In this document: piece by piece, positions 46,209 to 54,413 of the stretch
How the letters are laid out: the number at the start of each line of letters is the position of its first letter
How positions within the stretch are numbered: the stretch's first letter is position 1
Program-made: the position numbers and the translations under genes
The notes under the pieces: generated by a model
Database searches by the model: none
Seen by the model: the letters and a program-made list of their open reading frames with translations, nothing else
What the model was told of the DNA's origin: nothing
Assembly: GCF_900250115.1 (NCBI RefSeq)
Contig: NZ_LT984804.1
Coordinates: 2,123,301-2,187,300 of the forward strand
Reading direction: 5' to 3'
Length of the DNA: 64,000 bases
Origin: Cupriavidus taiwanensis
GTDB taxonomy: Bacteria > Pseudomonadota > Gammaproteobacteria > Burkholderiales > Burkholderiaceae

Positions 46209-47099
46209 TCAATATCTCCGAGAGACCACTTTGCTGAATGCGGGCTGCGGCAAGCCACTCGCCGGCGCGCGAAACAGGAAGAGCCCGCCTGCCAATGGTT
46301 GCCGCTCGCGCTCCTCGGGTGAGAGCCCCTTCCAGGCGGTCGTAACGTAGACGCTACGCAGATCGTCTCCGCCAAATGCCAGTTTGGTGACGTTGGCGCA
46401 TGGGAATTGCACAACGCCCGCCAGCATTCCGTCGGGTGACCAGCGCTCGACCCTTGCGCCGCCGAACAAGGCAATCCAGACAAAGCCATCCGCGTCGACG
46501 GCCATTCCGTCGGGGTAGCCGGAGCCGGAAAAGCGGGCAAAAATCCGTTTCTCGGACAGTACGCCGTCATGCCCCACGTCAAAGGCATAGACCCGGCGTC
46601 GTACCGTGTCGGCGTGGTAGAGCGTGCGGGCATCCGGGCTCATGGCAGGCCCGTTGGTAATGACATACCCTTCGTCGCGGCGCGATAGTTTTCCGAACTC
46701 GCCCATCTGATAGAGGGAACCGCTCGCTGCGGTCTCGGCGTCGTCCATCGTGCCGAACCAGAGGCGGCCATACGGATCGACGAACCCGTCATTGATCCGG
46801 TTTCCCGGAAGGTCCGGCTCGACCTCGACCAGCCTGAGGCAGTGCCCTGCGACGGGATCGAAGCTGTAGAGTCCGTCCTGGAGGCCGCAGAGAAAGGATT
46901 TTTCGGTAAGCGCCGCAATAAATCCCGGCTGGCATGGAACCGTCCAGCTTTGCTTAGCGCCAGTGGCCGTGCAATAGCGATGAATATTTCTTCCCTTGAT
47001 GTCAACGAAATAGACCGCGCACTCGGCACCGTGCCAAAGTGGGCCTTCTCCTAGCTCGGCGCTCAGGGGCCATATACAAACAGGTTGGATCGAGTTCAT
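46209..47099 (-). CDS. SMP-30/gluconolactonase family protein
   Basis: A 296-residue six-bladed beta-propeller lactonase. Metal ligands are in the expected places: Glu in SAELGEGPLW (N-terminus), Asn in NRINDGFVDPYGRLWFG, Asn in VITNGPAMSPD and Asp in YPDGMAVDADGFVW. SMP-30 lactonases open sugar lactones to aldonates in the cytoplasm. ATG 47099 overlaps the stop of the upstream sugar-dehydrogenase-like SDR (ATGA), so the two are made together: aldose to lactone, then lactone to aldonate. It is the last gene of the sulfatase operon. Specific sugar unknown; a pentose is suggested by the SDR. Confidence 0.87.
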   Translation of the reverse strand: MNSIQPVCIWPLSAELGEGPLWHGAECAVYFVDIKGRNIHRYCTATGAKQSWTVPCQPGFIAALTEKSFLCGLQDGLYSFDPVAGHCLRLVEVEPDLPGNRINDGFVDPYGRLWFGTMDDAETAASGSLYQMGEFGKLSRRDEGYVITNGPAMSPDARTLYHADTVRRRVYAFDVGHDGVLSEKRIFARFSGSGYPDGMAVDADGFVWIALFGGARVERWSPDGMLAGVVQFPCANVTKLAFGGDDLRSVYVTTAWKGLSPEERERQPLAGGLFLFRAPASGLPQPAFSKVVSRRY

Positions 47100-47863
47100 G
47101 CGCCGAAGTACCCCGCATCCACAAAATACTCGCGCCCTGAACAGCGCGCGGCGTCATCCGACGCGAGGAACAGTGCCATGCGCGCCACGTGCTCCGGCTC
47201 GATGCGCTCAGGAAAGCATTGGCTCTCCAGCAATTTCGCTTCGCTCTCGGGTGTCTGCCAAAGCTGTGTCTGGCGGGGGGTCCGCACTGCGCCAGGCACG
47301 ATGCAATTGACCCGTATGCCGTGACCACCCAAGTCGCGCGCCAGTCCACGCGTGAGCCCTTCGATGCCGGCTTTCGCCGTCATGTAGACCGACAGGTTCG
47401 GCACGGCCACATGCCAGGATGCCGACCCCATGTTCAGGATGGCGCCCCGGCCGATGGTCCGCATGCTGGCGGCCGCAAGCTGCGCACAGAAGAACTGGTG
47501 CCGCAGGTTCACGGCGATGCGGTCCTCCCAATAGGAAGGGGTCACGGCATCGACCTGGTGCCGGTCATCGTTCCCGGCGTTGTTGACCAGGACCTCGATC
47601 GGGCCAGTGTCCTCGATGATTCCGGCGAACACCGTCCCGACGGCATCCAGGTCGCGCAAGTCGCATCGGTGAAAACAACTATTCATTCCCTCGGTGGCAA
47701 GCGAACCCTGAACTTGCAGTGCGTCCTCCTCGGACACGTCGATGAAGTGAACCCGGGCACCCTGCCGGGCGAATGCACCGACCATCGCCGCTCCGATTCC
47801 GCTTCCTCCACCAGTGATGGCGACGGTCCTTCCTTTAAGGCTCGGGTAAATGGCGTAAGACAT
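47096..47863 (-). CDS. SDR resembling D-xylose 1-dehydrogenase
   Basis: A 255-residue SDR. The nucleotide motif is TGGGSGIG, NNAG follows near residue 90, and the catalytic YMTAK is near 155. The start MSYAIYPSLKGRTVAITGGG and segments NDDRHQVDAVTPSYWEDRI and VNLRHQFFCAQ match, from memory, the Caulobacter xylose dehydrogenase XylB closely. It should oxidise an aldose with NAD to its lactone. The start is ATG 47863 (GGAAA upstream), rather than the TTG one codon earlier. It overlaps the lactonase gene by four bases. No xylonate dehydratase is in the window, so a non-xylose aldose is possible. Confidence 0.85.
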   Translation of the reverse strand: MSYAIYPSLKGRTVAITGGGSGIGAAMVGAFARQGARVHFIDVSEEDALQVQGSLATEGMNSCFHRCDLRDLDAVGTVFAGIIEDTGPIEVLVNNAGNDDRHQVDAVTPSYWEDRIAVNLRHQFFCAQLAAASMRTIGRGAILNMGSASWHVAVPNLSVYMTAKAGIEGLTRGLARDLGGHGIRVNCIVPGAVRTPRQTQLWQTPESEAKLLESQCFPERIEPEHVARMALFLASDDAARCSGREYFVDAGYFGA

Positions 47864-47892
47864 CAAGATTTCCGTTATTTGGTAGTCACTGC

Positions 47893-47925
47893 CGTTAGAA
47901 GGTGAAAGCGTGCTGCGTCAGTACA
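47893..47925 (-). pseudogene. possible porin C-terminal scar
   Basis: In a different frame from the sulfatase, the minus strand reads MGVLTQHAFTF and a stop. A final strand ending in aromatic Phe is the usual end of Burkholderia-type porins. It overlaps the last codons of sulfatase 1. Short, so chance is not excluded. Confidence 0.3.
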
Positions 47926-49432
47926 CCCATGTGGTCTCCTTTTTGCACGAGGGCAACTGCCTGGCGAAGCGGCGCGCCCATAACGGCGGCGGCAGTGTCG
48001 CGCGCCAGGCGGAAATCTTCGAGACGAGATGTTGGACAATTTCGGGGTGGTCTTTTGAAACGTCCTTCAGTTCGGCTGAATCAGCCTCCAGGTCATAGAG
48101 TTCGACCCGGTCATACGCTATCGATTGCCATAGCTTCCATTTGCCCTCACGTGCGGCAAACACCGGGTCCTGCCCCCAAATAAGCACACGCGGTTGCTCG
48201 GATGTCCTTCCCTGTGCAGCAGCAATCAAATTCAAGCCCTCCAATGGCTCCGCCGACGAGAGCTCGATGCCGGCGGCCGTCAACACCGTAGGGACCACGT
48301 CAAGACTGGAAACCGGCGTATCGACCAACCCCACCGCCGGCATGCCATGCGGCCAGGAGATCAGGAACGGCACGCGAATGCCACCATCGACGTAAGTAAA
48401 CTTCCCCGCGCCTAGCGGATGGGAGCAGTCACAAGCACCTAGTTGCAACGGGCAGCCATTGTCGGAGATGAGGATGACAAGGGTGTCGTCACGCGTGCCC
48501 GTTCTCTCAAGTGCATCCAGGACTCGCCCGACACCATCGTCCAACGCAGAGATCATGGCAACCTGGGTGCGCCGGATCGGGTCCTCGATTCCGGCAAAGC
48601 GATCGTAGTAGCGCTGCGGGACCTGAAACGGCCAGTGTGGTGCGTTGTAGGCCAGATAGAGAAAGAACGGCGCATTGCCGCTGGCGTTGCGATCAATGTA
48701 GTCGACAGCTCTGTCGGTCAGGTCCTCCGTGAGGTAGCGGCGTTGGTTGCCCACCGGTGTGGCATCGGGGCCCGTTACGATAGCCGCAGCAGGATTTCGC
48801 TTGAACGCCTTATCGCGCTTGGATGGCGTGGTAACGATTCCGGGCGTGCCGGGATCCGCGTACTGAGCCTCGCCGCCAAGGAAGCCATAGAACTCGTCGA
48901 AGCCGCGCCTCGTCGGATAGAACTGCGGCGCAATGCCGAGATGCCATTTCCCGATTGCCGCCGTCCGGTAGCCGTGGCCTTTCAGGCGATCGGCGATGGT
49001 CTTTTCCGTTAGCGGCAATCCTTGTTCGGGATTGGCATCGCCGTCGTCGATGTTGTAGTGGAACCCAACGCGCTGGGGCATGCGCCCCGTCAGCAGGGCC
49101 GCGCGCGACATCGCACAGACGGATGCCGCGACATAGCCGTTGGAGAAAGCCGCGCCACGCCGGGCAATCCGGTCAATGTTCGGCGTATGCACAACGTTGC
49201 GCCCATAGGCGGACACATCAGGCCATGCCAGATCATCTGCCACGATGACCAGGACATTGGGGCGCTTTGCAGGTAACTGGCTGGATGCTGACGGCTCTGA
49301 GCGCGTCTGCGCATGTACAGGAACGGCGTTGAGCAGCGCCACTAGTAGCATCAGCAGCGCAAAGGCGCCATGGATGCCAAAACGGCTAGCTCCCGATTGG
49401 TAGCGACAACGCACGGGATTTTGCAGGCTCAT
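47918..49432 (-). CDS. type I sulfatase with variant C-A-M-S-R motif
   Basis: A 504-residue exported sulfatase. The hydrophobic segment FALLMLLVALLNAVPVHAQ is a signal peptide. RPNVLVIVADDLAWPDV carries the metal-binding Asp pair. The modified cysteine lies in ASVCAMSRAALLTGR; the core is C-A-M-S-R, where the formylglycine consensus has Pro or Ala instead of Met. AAIGKWHLG and a late VILISDNGC support metal and sulfate binding. The last ~19 residues after WRATLPP look unlike the family, possibly altered by a rearrangement. Start 49432 has GGAG upstream, better than ATG 49447. It would cleave sulfate esters in the periplasm. Confidence 0.85.
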   Translation of the reverse strand: MSLQNPVRCRYQSGASRFGIHGAFALLMLLVALLNAVPVHAQTRSEPSASSQLPAKRPNVLVIVADDLAWPDVSAYGRNVVHTPNIDRIARRGAAFSNGYVAASVCAMSRAALLTGRMPQRVGFHYNIDDGDANPEQGLPLTEKTIADRLKGHGYRTAAIGKWHLGIAPQFYPTRRGFDEFYGFLGGEAQYADPGTPGIVTTPSKRDKAFKRNPAAAIVTGPDATPVGNQRRYLTEDLTDRAVDYIDRNASGNAPFFLYLAYNAPHWPFQVPQRYYDRFAGIEDPIRRTQVAMISALDDGVGRVLDALERTGTRDDTLVILISDNGCPLQLGACDCSHPLGAGKFTYVDGGIRVPFLISWPHGMPAVGLVDTPVSSLDVVPTVLTAAGIELSSAEPLEGLNLIAAAQGRTSEQPRVLIWGQDPVFAAREGKWKLWQSIAYDRVELYDLEADSAELKDVSKDHPEIVQHLVSKISAWRATLPPPLWARRFARQLPSCKKETTWVY

Positions 49433-49480
49433 GAAGGATCTCCACATTTGCAGTCTTGTATACGAGTCGGGATGCGCGCG

Positions 49481-51307
49481 CTATGGAGCCTTCTGCACCG
49501 TTGCGCTGCCGTCGACGTAGTCAATTTGGGCCGGCGTATAGCCAATGCGCATCGCATTCACGTGCAGGATCTCTCCCGGCCTGAGCGGGATGACTTCGCC
49601 GTCATAGACGTTCCAGCTTGGCGGCACCGGCCGCTTGTCGCCGACCTTGGCGAAGCCCTTGCCGAGCAATTCGCCCGCCAGGCGCTCGTAGTCCCAGCTT
49701 TGCACCACATGCGTTGCCACGGCCGGCATCGCGGCGGGCCGCTCGATCCAGTAACCGATGGAGGCTCCCGCTGTAGCGCAGGTAATGCGTACGCCATCGC
49801 CCGCCTTCTGCACCACGGGTGCCGCAGTCGCGGGCGGCGCGCTACCGCCCAGCCACATCTGACTCAGCATCTCGCGCTCGGGCACGCCGCCCATGTCGCC
49901 GTACTTGGCCGTCCACGCGCGGAAGGCTTGTCTCAGCTCCTCGAGCTTGCCCTTGTACCGAGGATCCTCGGCCAGGTTGTGCAACTCCCATGGGTCTTGC
50001 TCCGCATCGTAGAGCTCCTCGACCGGCTTGGTCTTGAACCACGCGGCCGTCGCGGGCGGAAGGCTGCCTTCACCCTTGTGCTTCAAAATGTCGCGCATCA
50101 TGGGCAGCATCATGCGGAACTTGAGGTCCTGGTAGTAGGGCAGCTCGGGCATGTAGTTGTACAGATAGCGATAGCGCTGGTCCCGCACCATCCGTACCCT
50201 GTCGTACTCGGTATCCATGCGGTCGCGCGCCGCAAAGACGTAACGGCGCGGGATGCTGGCCCGCTGCTCGCCGAGGAAGGCCTGGCCCTGCATATAGCCG
50301 GGAACCGGCACGCCGGCCAGCGAAAGCACCGTCGGCGCCAGGTCGACGCCGCTGACCAGCTCGTCCCTGCGGGTACCTGCCGGCAGACCACCGGGAGATC
50401 GCACGATGAAGGGCACATGTGTGCCGCGCTCGAGAATCTCGCGCTTCATCCAGGGCAGGTTGCCGCCGTTGTCGGCGAAGAAGAAGATGATGGTGTTGTC
50501 GTACAGGCCATCGTCCTTCAACATCTGGATCAATTCGCCAACCTGCCGGTCCATCAGCTCGATATTGGTGTACATCCGGGCGATATCTCCACGTGCGGCC
50601 GCGGTATCCGGAAAGATCGGCGGCACGGATACACGGGCCGGATCTTCGAGCAACGGATCCTTGCGCAGCGCCACCATCGATTCGTGGGTCAGGAAGAAAT
50701 TGAAGACCGAAAAGAACGGCTTGCCTTTGGGGCGGTTCCGATATGACGCGGACGGCCCGTTCTCATCCCAGACCGTGACGGGTGCCTCGAACTGGTAATC
50801 CTGCTTCTGGTTGTTCGTGGTGTAGTAGCCCGCCTTGCGCAGATACTCCGGGAAGGCCTTGACTTGCTCGGGCAGCACGACTGAGTAGGTCGCGGGAATT
50901 CCTTCCGGTTTCTGCGGGGCGGCGCGGCCGGGAATCTGTATCTCGCCAGGCCCGGTACGCATGTGGTGCGCGCCCACTGAAGTTGGATACATGCCGGTGA
51001 TCAGTGCTGCGCGCGCGGGTGCGCAAACGCCCGCGGTCTGGTAGGCGTGGGTGTAGAGCACCCCTTCCCTGGCGAGTTGATCGATATTCGGGGTCTTCAC
51101 CTCGCGATCACCGTACGCGCCGACGAAGGTCGTGATGTCTTCCACCGTGATCCAGAGGATGTTCGGCTTGTTCGGATTTTCCCCCTGCGTCTGGGCATGA
51201 AGCAGGCCTGACTGCGCGGCCACGAGCAACGCGACGCCGTGCATGGTCAAGCGTACTGCGCCAGACAGGCGGGCAAGCGAATTCCTTGTGCGGTTGTAAA
51301 CGTTCAT
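49481..51307 (-). CDS. type I sulfatase, sulfamidase-like
   Basis: A 608-residue exported sulfatase. The N-terminus MNVYNRTRNSLARLSGAVRL then GVALLVAAQSGLLHAQ is a signal peptide. KPNILWITVEDITTFVGAYG is typical of heparan N-sulfatase (sulfamidase)-like members. The formylglycine motif is canonical: TAGVCAPARAALITG. IIFFFADNGGNLPW carries the second metal site. The C-terminal ~110 residues are an extra beta-rich domain with GSAPPATAAPVVQKAG as linker, which may bind carbohydrate. It likely hydrolyses N- or O-sulfate of a sugar. Longer in-frame starts exist, but 51307 places the signal peptide properly. Confidence 0.86.
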   Translation of the reverse strand: MNVYNRTRNSLARLSGAVRLTMHGVALLVAAQSGLLHAQTQGENPNKPNILWITVEDITTFVGAYGDREVKTPNIDQLAREGVLYTHAYQTAGVCAPARAALITGMYPTSVGAHHMRTGPGEIQIPGRAAPQKPEGIPATYSVVLPEQVKAFPEYLRKAGYYTTNNQKQDYQFEAPVTVWDENGPSASYRNRPKGKPFFSVFNFFLTHESMVALRKDPLLEDPARVSVPPIFPDTAAARGDIARMYTNIELMDRQVGELIQMLKDDGLYDNTIIFFFADNGGNLPWMKREILERGTHVPFIVRSPGGLPAGTRRDELVSGVDLAPTVLSLAGVPVPGYMQGQAFLGEQRASIPRRYVFAARDRMDTEYDRVRMVRDQRYRYLYNYMPELPYYQDLKFRMMLPMMRDILKHKGEGSLPPATAAWFKTKPVEELYDAEQDPWELHNLAEDPRYKGKLEELRQAFRAWTAKYGDMGGVPEREMLSQMWLGGSAPPATAAPVVQKAGDGVRITCATAGASIGYWIERPAAMPAVATHVVQSWDYERLAGELLGKGFAKVGDKRPVPPSWNVYDGEVIPLRPGEILHVNAMRIGYTPAQIDYVDGSATVQKAP

Positions 51308-51415
51308 GCCAGATCGATTCCCGTTGGATTTTGTTCGCTCCGGCAAGCTCAGTGCCTCGCCGCCGGACGCCATTGCATTCGTCTGTCGTGATGACTCGGC
51401 GCCACGGCCAAAGCG

Positions 51416-53074
51416 TCATTCGCCACGTCGTCCCGCGGCGCCGCGCTCGAGAGTCACACGATCGAACTCCGGCGCCGCCGTTGTGATCGAGCGCTCGAAT
51501 GCCTCGGCATGCTGCTGCAGCCGCAGCAGGATCTCTGGCTCGCTTGCGGCCTTGTCAAACTTCTCGCCAGGATCACGACCCAGGTTGTACAGCGTCGGCG
51601 TGGCCAATTTGGCTTGCAGGCCGCCCTCCGGATTGCGTCCGCTGACGTCATAGAAATTGACCTTCCACTCGCCTTCGCGCCAGGCCTGCAGGCGGCCTCG
51701 GTAGTAGTACGGCAGCACCTGACGCGGGCTCGGCGCCTGCTCGCGCAGCGTCTTGCCCAGGTCGCTGCCGTCGAGGACGGCGCCGGGCAGCTTCACCCCG
51801 GCCAGCGCCGCGAAGGTCGGCAGCAGGTCGTATGTGGCGCCGATGCCGTTCACCACCCCGGGGCGGATCTTGCCCGGCCACCAGAACAGCGCCGGCACAC
51901 GCGAACCGCCTTCATAGGTCGACGCCTTGCCATCGCGCAGCATGCCAGCCGATCCCACCAGCTCTTCATACAGAATCCAGGGACCGTTGTCGCTGACGAA
52001 CACGACCAGCGTGTTCTTGGCGTCTGGGCTGCGCCGCACCGCATCCAGCACCCGCCCCACGCTGTGGTCGAGTTCCGCGATGGCGTCACCGACCGGACCA
52101 CCCTTGCTGCTGCCGACGAACTCGGGAGCCGGCATATGCGGCAGGTGGGGTTTCTCGTAGCCCACCCAGGCGAGGTAAGGCCGGTTGCGCTTGCTGCCGA
52201 TGAAGTCGACAACGTGGTCGGTCAGCCTCCTGTTGTAGCTGGGCTGCTCCACCGGCTGCTCGAGTACCTGGTCGCGATAGTCGACCTTGCCGTTGACCAC
52301 CACCCGCTCGCTCGCGATCAGGGGCGAGTTCCAGTAACTGTTCTTCGGATCGCGAAAGGCCGCGACGGCCTGCCGGTAATACAGGGCGAACAGCGCCTTG
52401 GGCGACTCGCCCTTGGCATAGCGTTGGCGCAATTCCTTGATGCTGATGCCACCGGGAACACCGGCGAAGTACGCATCGTTCGACATCGGCATGCCCCACC
52501 ACGAATCGAAGCCGTGCCGCGTGGGGTAGGCACGCGGGGCGTCGCCCAGATGCCATTTTCCGAACAGGGCGGTGGCGTAGCCGGCGTCGTGCAGCAGGGT
52601 GGCAACGGTAGTGTCGCGGTCGGGGAAGCCGTAGGGATCGCCTTCGACTTGCACGCTGTTGAGCGCTCCGTACAGACCGGAACGCGTTTCAACCTGCCCG
52701 GTCAGCATGGCGCCGCGGCTGGGTGAGCAGACCGGGGAACTGACGTAGAAGTTGGTCCAGCGCTGGCCTTCCGCCGCCATCCGGTCCAGGTTCGGCGTGC
52801 GGAACACAGGATGGCCGTAGCTGCCGAGATCGCCCCAGCCCAGGTCGTCGGCAATCAGCAGGATGATGTTGGGACGGGTGTCGCGGCCGGCATCGGGCGC
52901 CGCCTGCACCTGGAACACCGGCACGCTGAGCGCCAGGGCCGCCACCGCGTGCAGCATGCGCTGGCGCGTGCCCCGCCTCGCCCACGTTGCGGTCTTCACT
53001 GCAAGTTCCGGTGACTGTGCCTGCTGTGCCTGATTCCGCATCGCGGGCACCGTTCCGTTTGAACTACGTTCCAT
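51416..53074 (-). CDS. type I sulfatase, arylsulfatase-A-like
   Basis: A 552-residue exported sulfatase. A signal peptide-like hydrophobic stretch (MLHAVAALALSVPVFQVQA) lies near residues 40-58. RPNIILLIADDLGWGDLGSY binds the calcium ion. The canonical formylglycine motif is SSPVCSPSRGAMLTGQ. TALFGKWHLGD and VVFVSDNGPW complete the active site. ATG 53074 has AGGAGAAACGAAG, giving a ~38-residue polar leader before the hydrophobic core, so processing from a later start is possible. It would remove sulfate from a sulfated sugar or aglycone in the periplasm. Confidence 0.88.
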   Translation of the reverse strand: MERSSNGTVPAMRNQAQQAQSPELAVKTATWARRGTRQRMLHAVAALALSVPVFQVQAAPDAGRDTRPNIILLIADDLGWGDLGSYGHPVFRTPNLDRMAAEGQRWTNFYVSSPVCSPSRGAMLTGQVETRSGLYGALNSVQVEGDPYGFPDRDTTVATLLHDAGYATALFGKWHLGDAPRAYPTRHGFDSWWGMPMSNDAYFAGVPGGISIKELRQRYAKGESPKALFALYYRQAVAAFRDPKNSYWNSPLIASERVVVNGKVDYRDQVLEQPVEQPSYNRRLTDHVVDFIGSKRNRPYLAWVGYEKPHLPHMPAPEFVGSSKGGPVGDAIAELDHSVGRVLDAVRRSPDAKNTLVVFVSDNGPWILYEELVGSAGMLRDGKASTYEGGSRVPALFWWPGKIRPGVVNGIGATYDLLPTFAALAGVKLPGAVLDGSDLGKTLREQAPSPRQVLPYYYRGRLQAWREGEWKVNFYDVSGRNPEGGLQAKLATPTLYNLGRDPGEKFDKAASEPEILLRLQQHAEAFERSITTAAPEFDRVTLERGAAGRRGE

Positions 53075-53197
53075 GCTTCGTTTCTCCTCTACCCCGTATG
53101 CCAGCCGGCTGGGCCTCGACATTGCTGTACTCGCCCTCACACAGGCAATTGCCTCTTCTTGAGCAACGGGCCTATCCGCCAGGCGCAGTTGTTCTGA

Positions 53198-54391
53198 TCA
53201 GTTACTACGCACGTCCTTCCTGCTGTCCTCTCTTGCCTGCCAGGTGTCCTGGTCCATCACCAGCCGGAAGCCAAGGTGCGACATGCTGGTGAATGGATCC
53301 GTCCCGCGCCGCGCGCTCGGGCGGTAGCTCAGGCAATAGTCCTGATTGCAAAGGAAGGAGCCGCCGCGAATCACGCGTCTGGGCGCTTGCTCGGGAACGC
53401 CGGGCTCCGAAGGATCCCAACTGTCGGCAGGGCCCTGCGGATCGACTTCCTGGCGGCCTGGTGCGGCAACGCGCCTGAACTGGTCCGCGCGATACCAGTC
53501 GGCTACCCATTGCCACGCGTTTCCGGTCATGTCGTAGAGTCCATAGCCGTTGGCAGGAAAGGTGCCGGCGGCGCTTGTGCCAAGCGCGCCGCCAGCCTTG
53601 GCGCTAACCACGGGGAACGGTTGAGACTGCTGGCCCTGCCAGACATTGGCCATCTGAGCGCCGCCGGGCGAAAACTGATCTCCCCAGGCGTAGGTGGCCT
53701 GCTCCATTCCTCCGCGCGCCGCGAATTCCCATTCGGCTTCCGTCGGCAAGCGCTTGCCGGCCCATCTGGCATAGGCTTGCGCATCCTCATAGGACACCTG
53801 CACGACCGGGTGATTCTCCTTGCCTTCAATGGAACTGCCCGGGGCGTTCGGGTGACGCCAGTCCGCGCCCGGCACGAATCGCCACCAGCGGGAATAATCC
53901 TGCAAAGGCACCGGGCGGTCAGTGCCGACGAACACCATGCCGCCCGGTAGCAGCACACTGTCGGCCGGGCGCGGTGTGCCCGGCGGAACCTGGACCTTGA
54001 TGGTTTCCCAGTCAGGCTTCCTTTCGGCGGTAGTGACATAGCCGGTTGCCGACACGAACGCGCGAAACTCCGCATTGGTCACGTGATGCTGGTCCATCCA
54101 GAAGCCATGCACGCGCGTCTTGTGTGCCGGCCGCTCATTGGCCTGAGCGAGCTTGTGGTCGCTGCCCATCATGAATGTGCCGCCCGGTATCCATGCCATG
54201 TTGTGCGGACCCTTGACACCATCGCCGATGATCACCATCGCAGCTTTTCCGCTGCTCGGCGACACGGGCTCGCCCCGCTTGCCACCCGCCCAGGCCACTG
54301 CGATGCCGATCGCCGACGCTACGACCATCGCCGTGGCGATCCACGCGCCGGGGCGATGGTGCTGGCGCCCGCCTTGCTTTCTGCTCTTCAT
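53198..54391 (-). CDS. formylglycine-generating enzyme (SUMF1/FGE family), membrane-anchored or exported
   Basis: A 397-residue FGE. It has MAWIPGGTFMMGSDHKLAQ at the start of the domain and both catalytic cysteines in GGSFLCNQDYC, followed by LSYRPSARRG. KRLPTEAEWEFAARGG and GNAWQWVADWY are further family motifs. FGE converts the Cys of C-x-P-x-R sulfatases to formylglycine using oxygen and copper. An N-terminal WIATAMVVASAIGIAVAWAG segment predicts export or a membrane anchor, whereas many bacterial FGEs are cytosolic. ATG 54391 has AGGAAGTG upstream. It lies directly before three sulfatase genes. Active periplasmic maturation is an inference. Confidence 0.88.
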   Translation of the reverse strand: MKSRKQGGRQHHRPGAWIATAMVVASAIGIAVAWAGGKRGEPVSPSSGKAAMVIIGDGVKGPHNMAWIPGGTFMMGSDHKLAQANERPAHKTRVHGFWMDQHHVTNAEFRAFVSATGYVTTAERKPDWETIKVQVPPGTPRPADSVLLPGGMVFVGTDRPVPLQDYSRWWRFVPGADWRHPNAPGSSIEGKENHPVVQVSYEDAQAYARWAGKRLPTEAEWEFAARGGMEQATYAWGDQFSPGGAQMANVWQGQQSQPFPVVSAKAGGALGTSAAGTFPANGYGLYDMTGNAWQWVADWYRADQFRRVAAPGRQEVDPQGPADSWDPSEPGVPEQAPRRVIRGGSFLCNQDYCLSYRPSARRGTDPFTSMSHLGFRLVMDQDTWQAREDSRKDVRSN

Positions 54392-54413
54392 GGACACTTC
54401 CTGGAATGCACGC

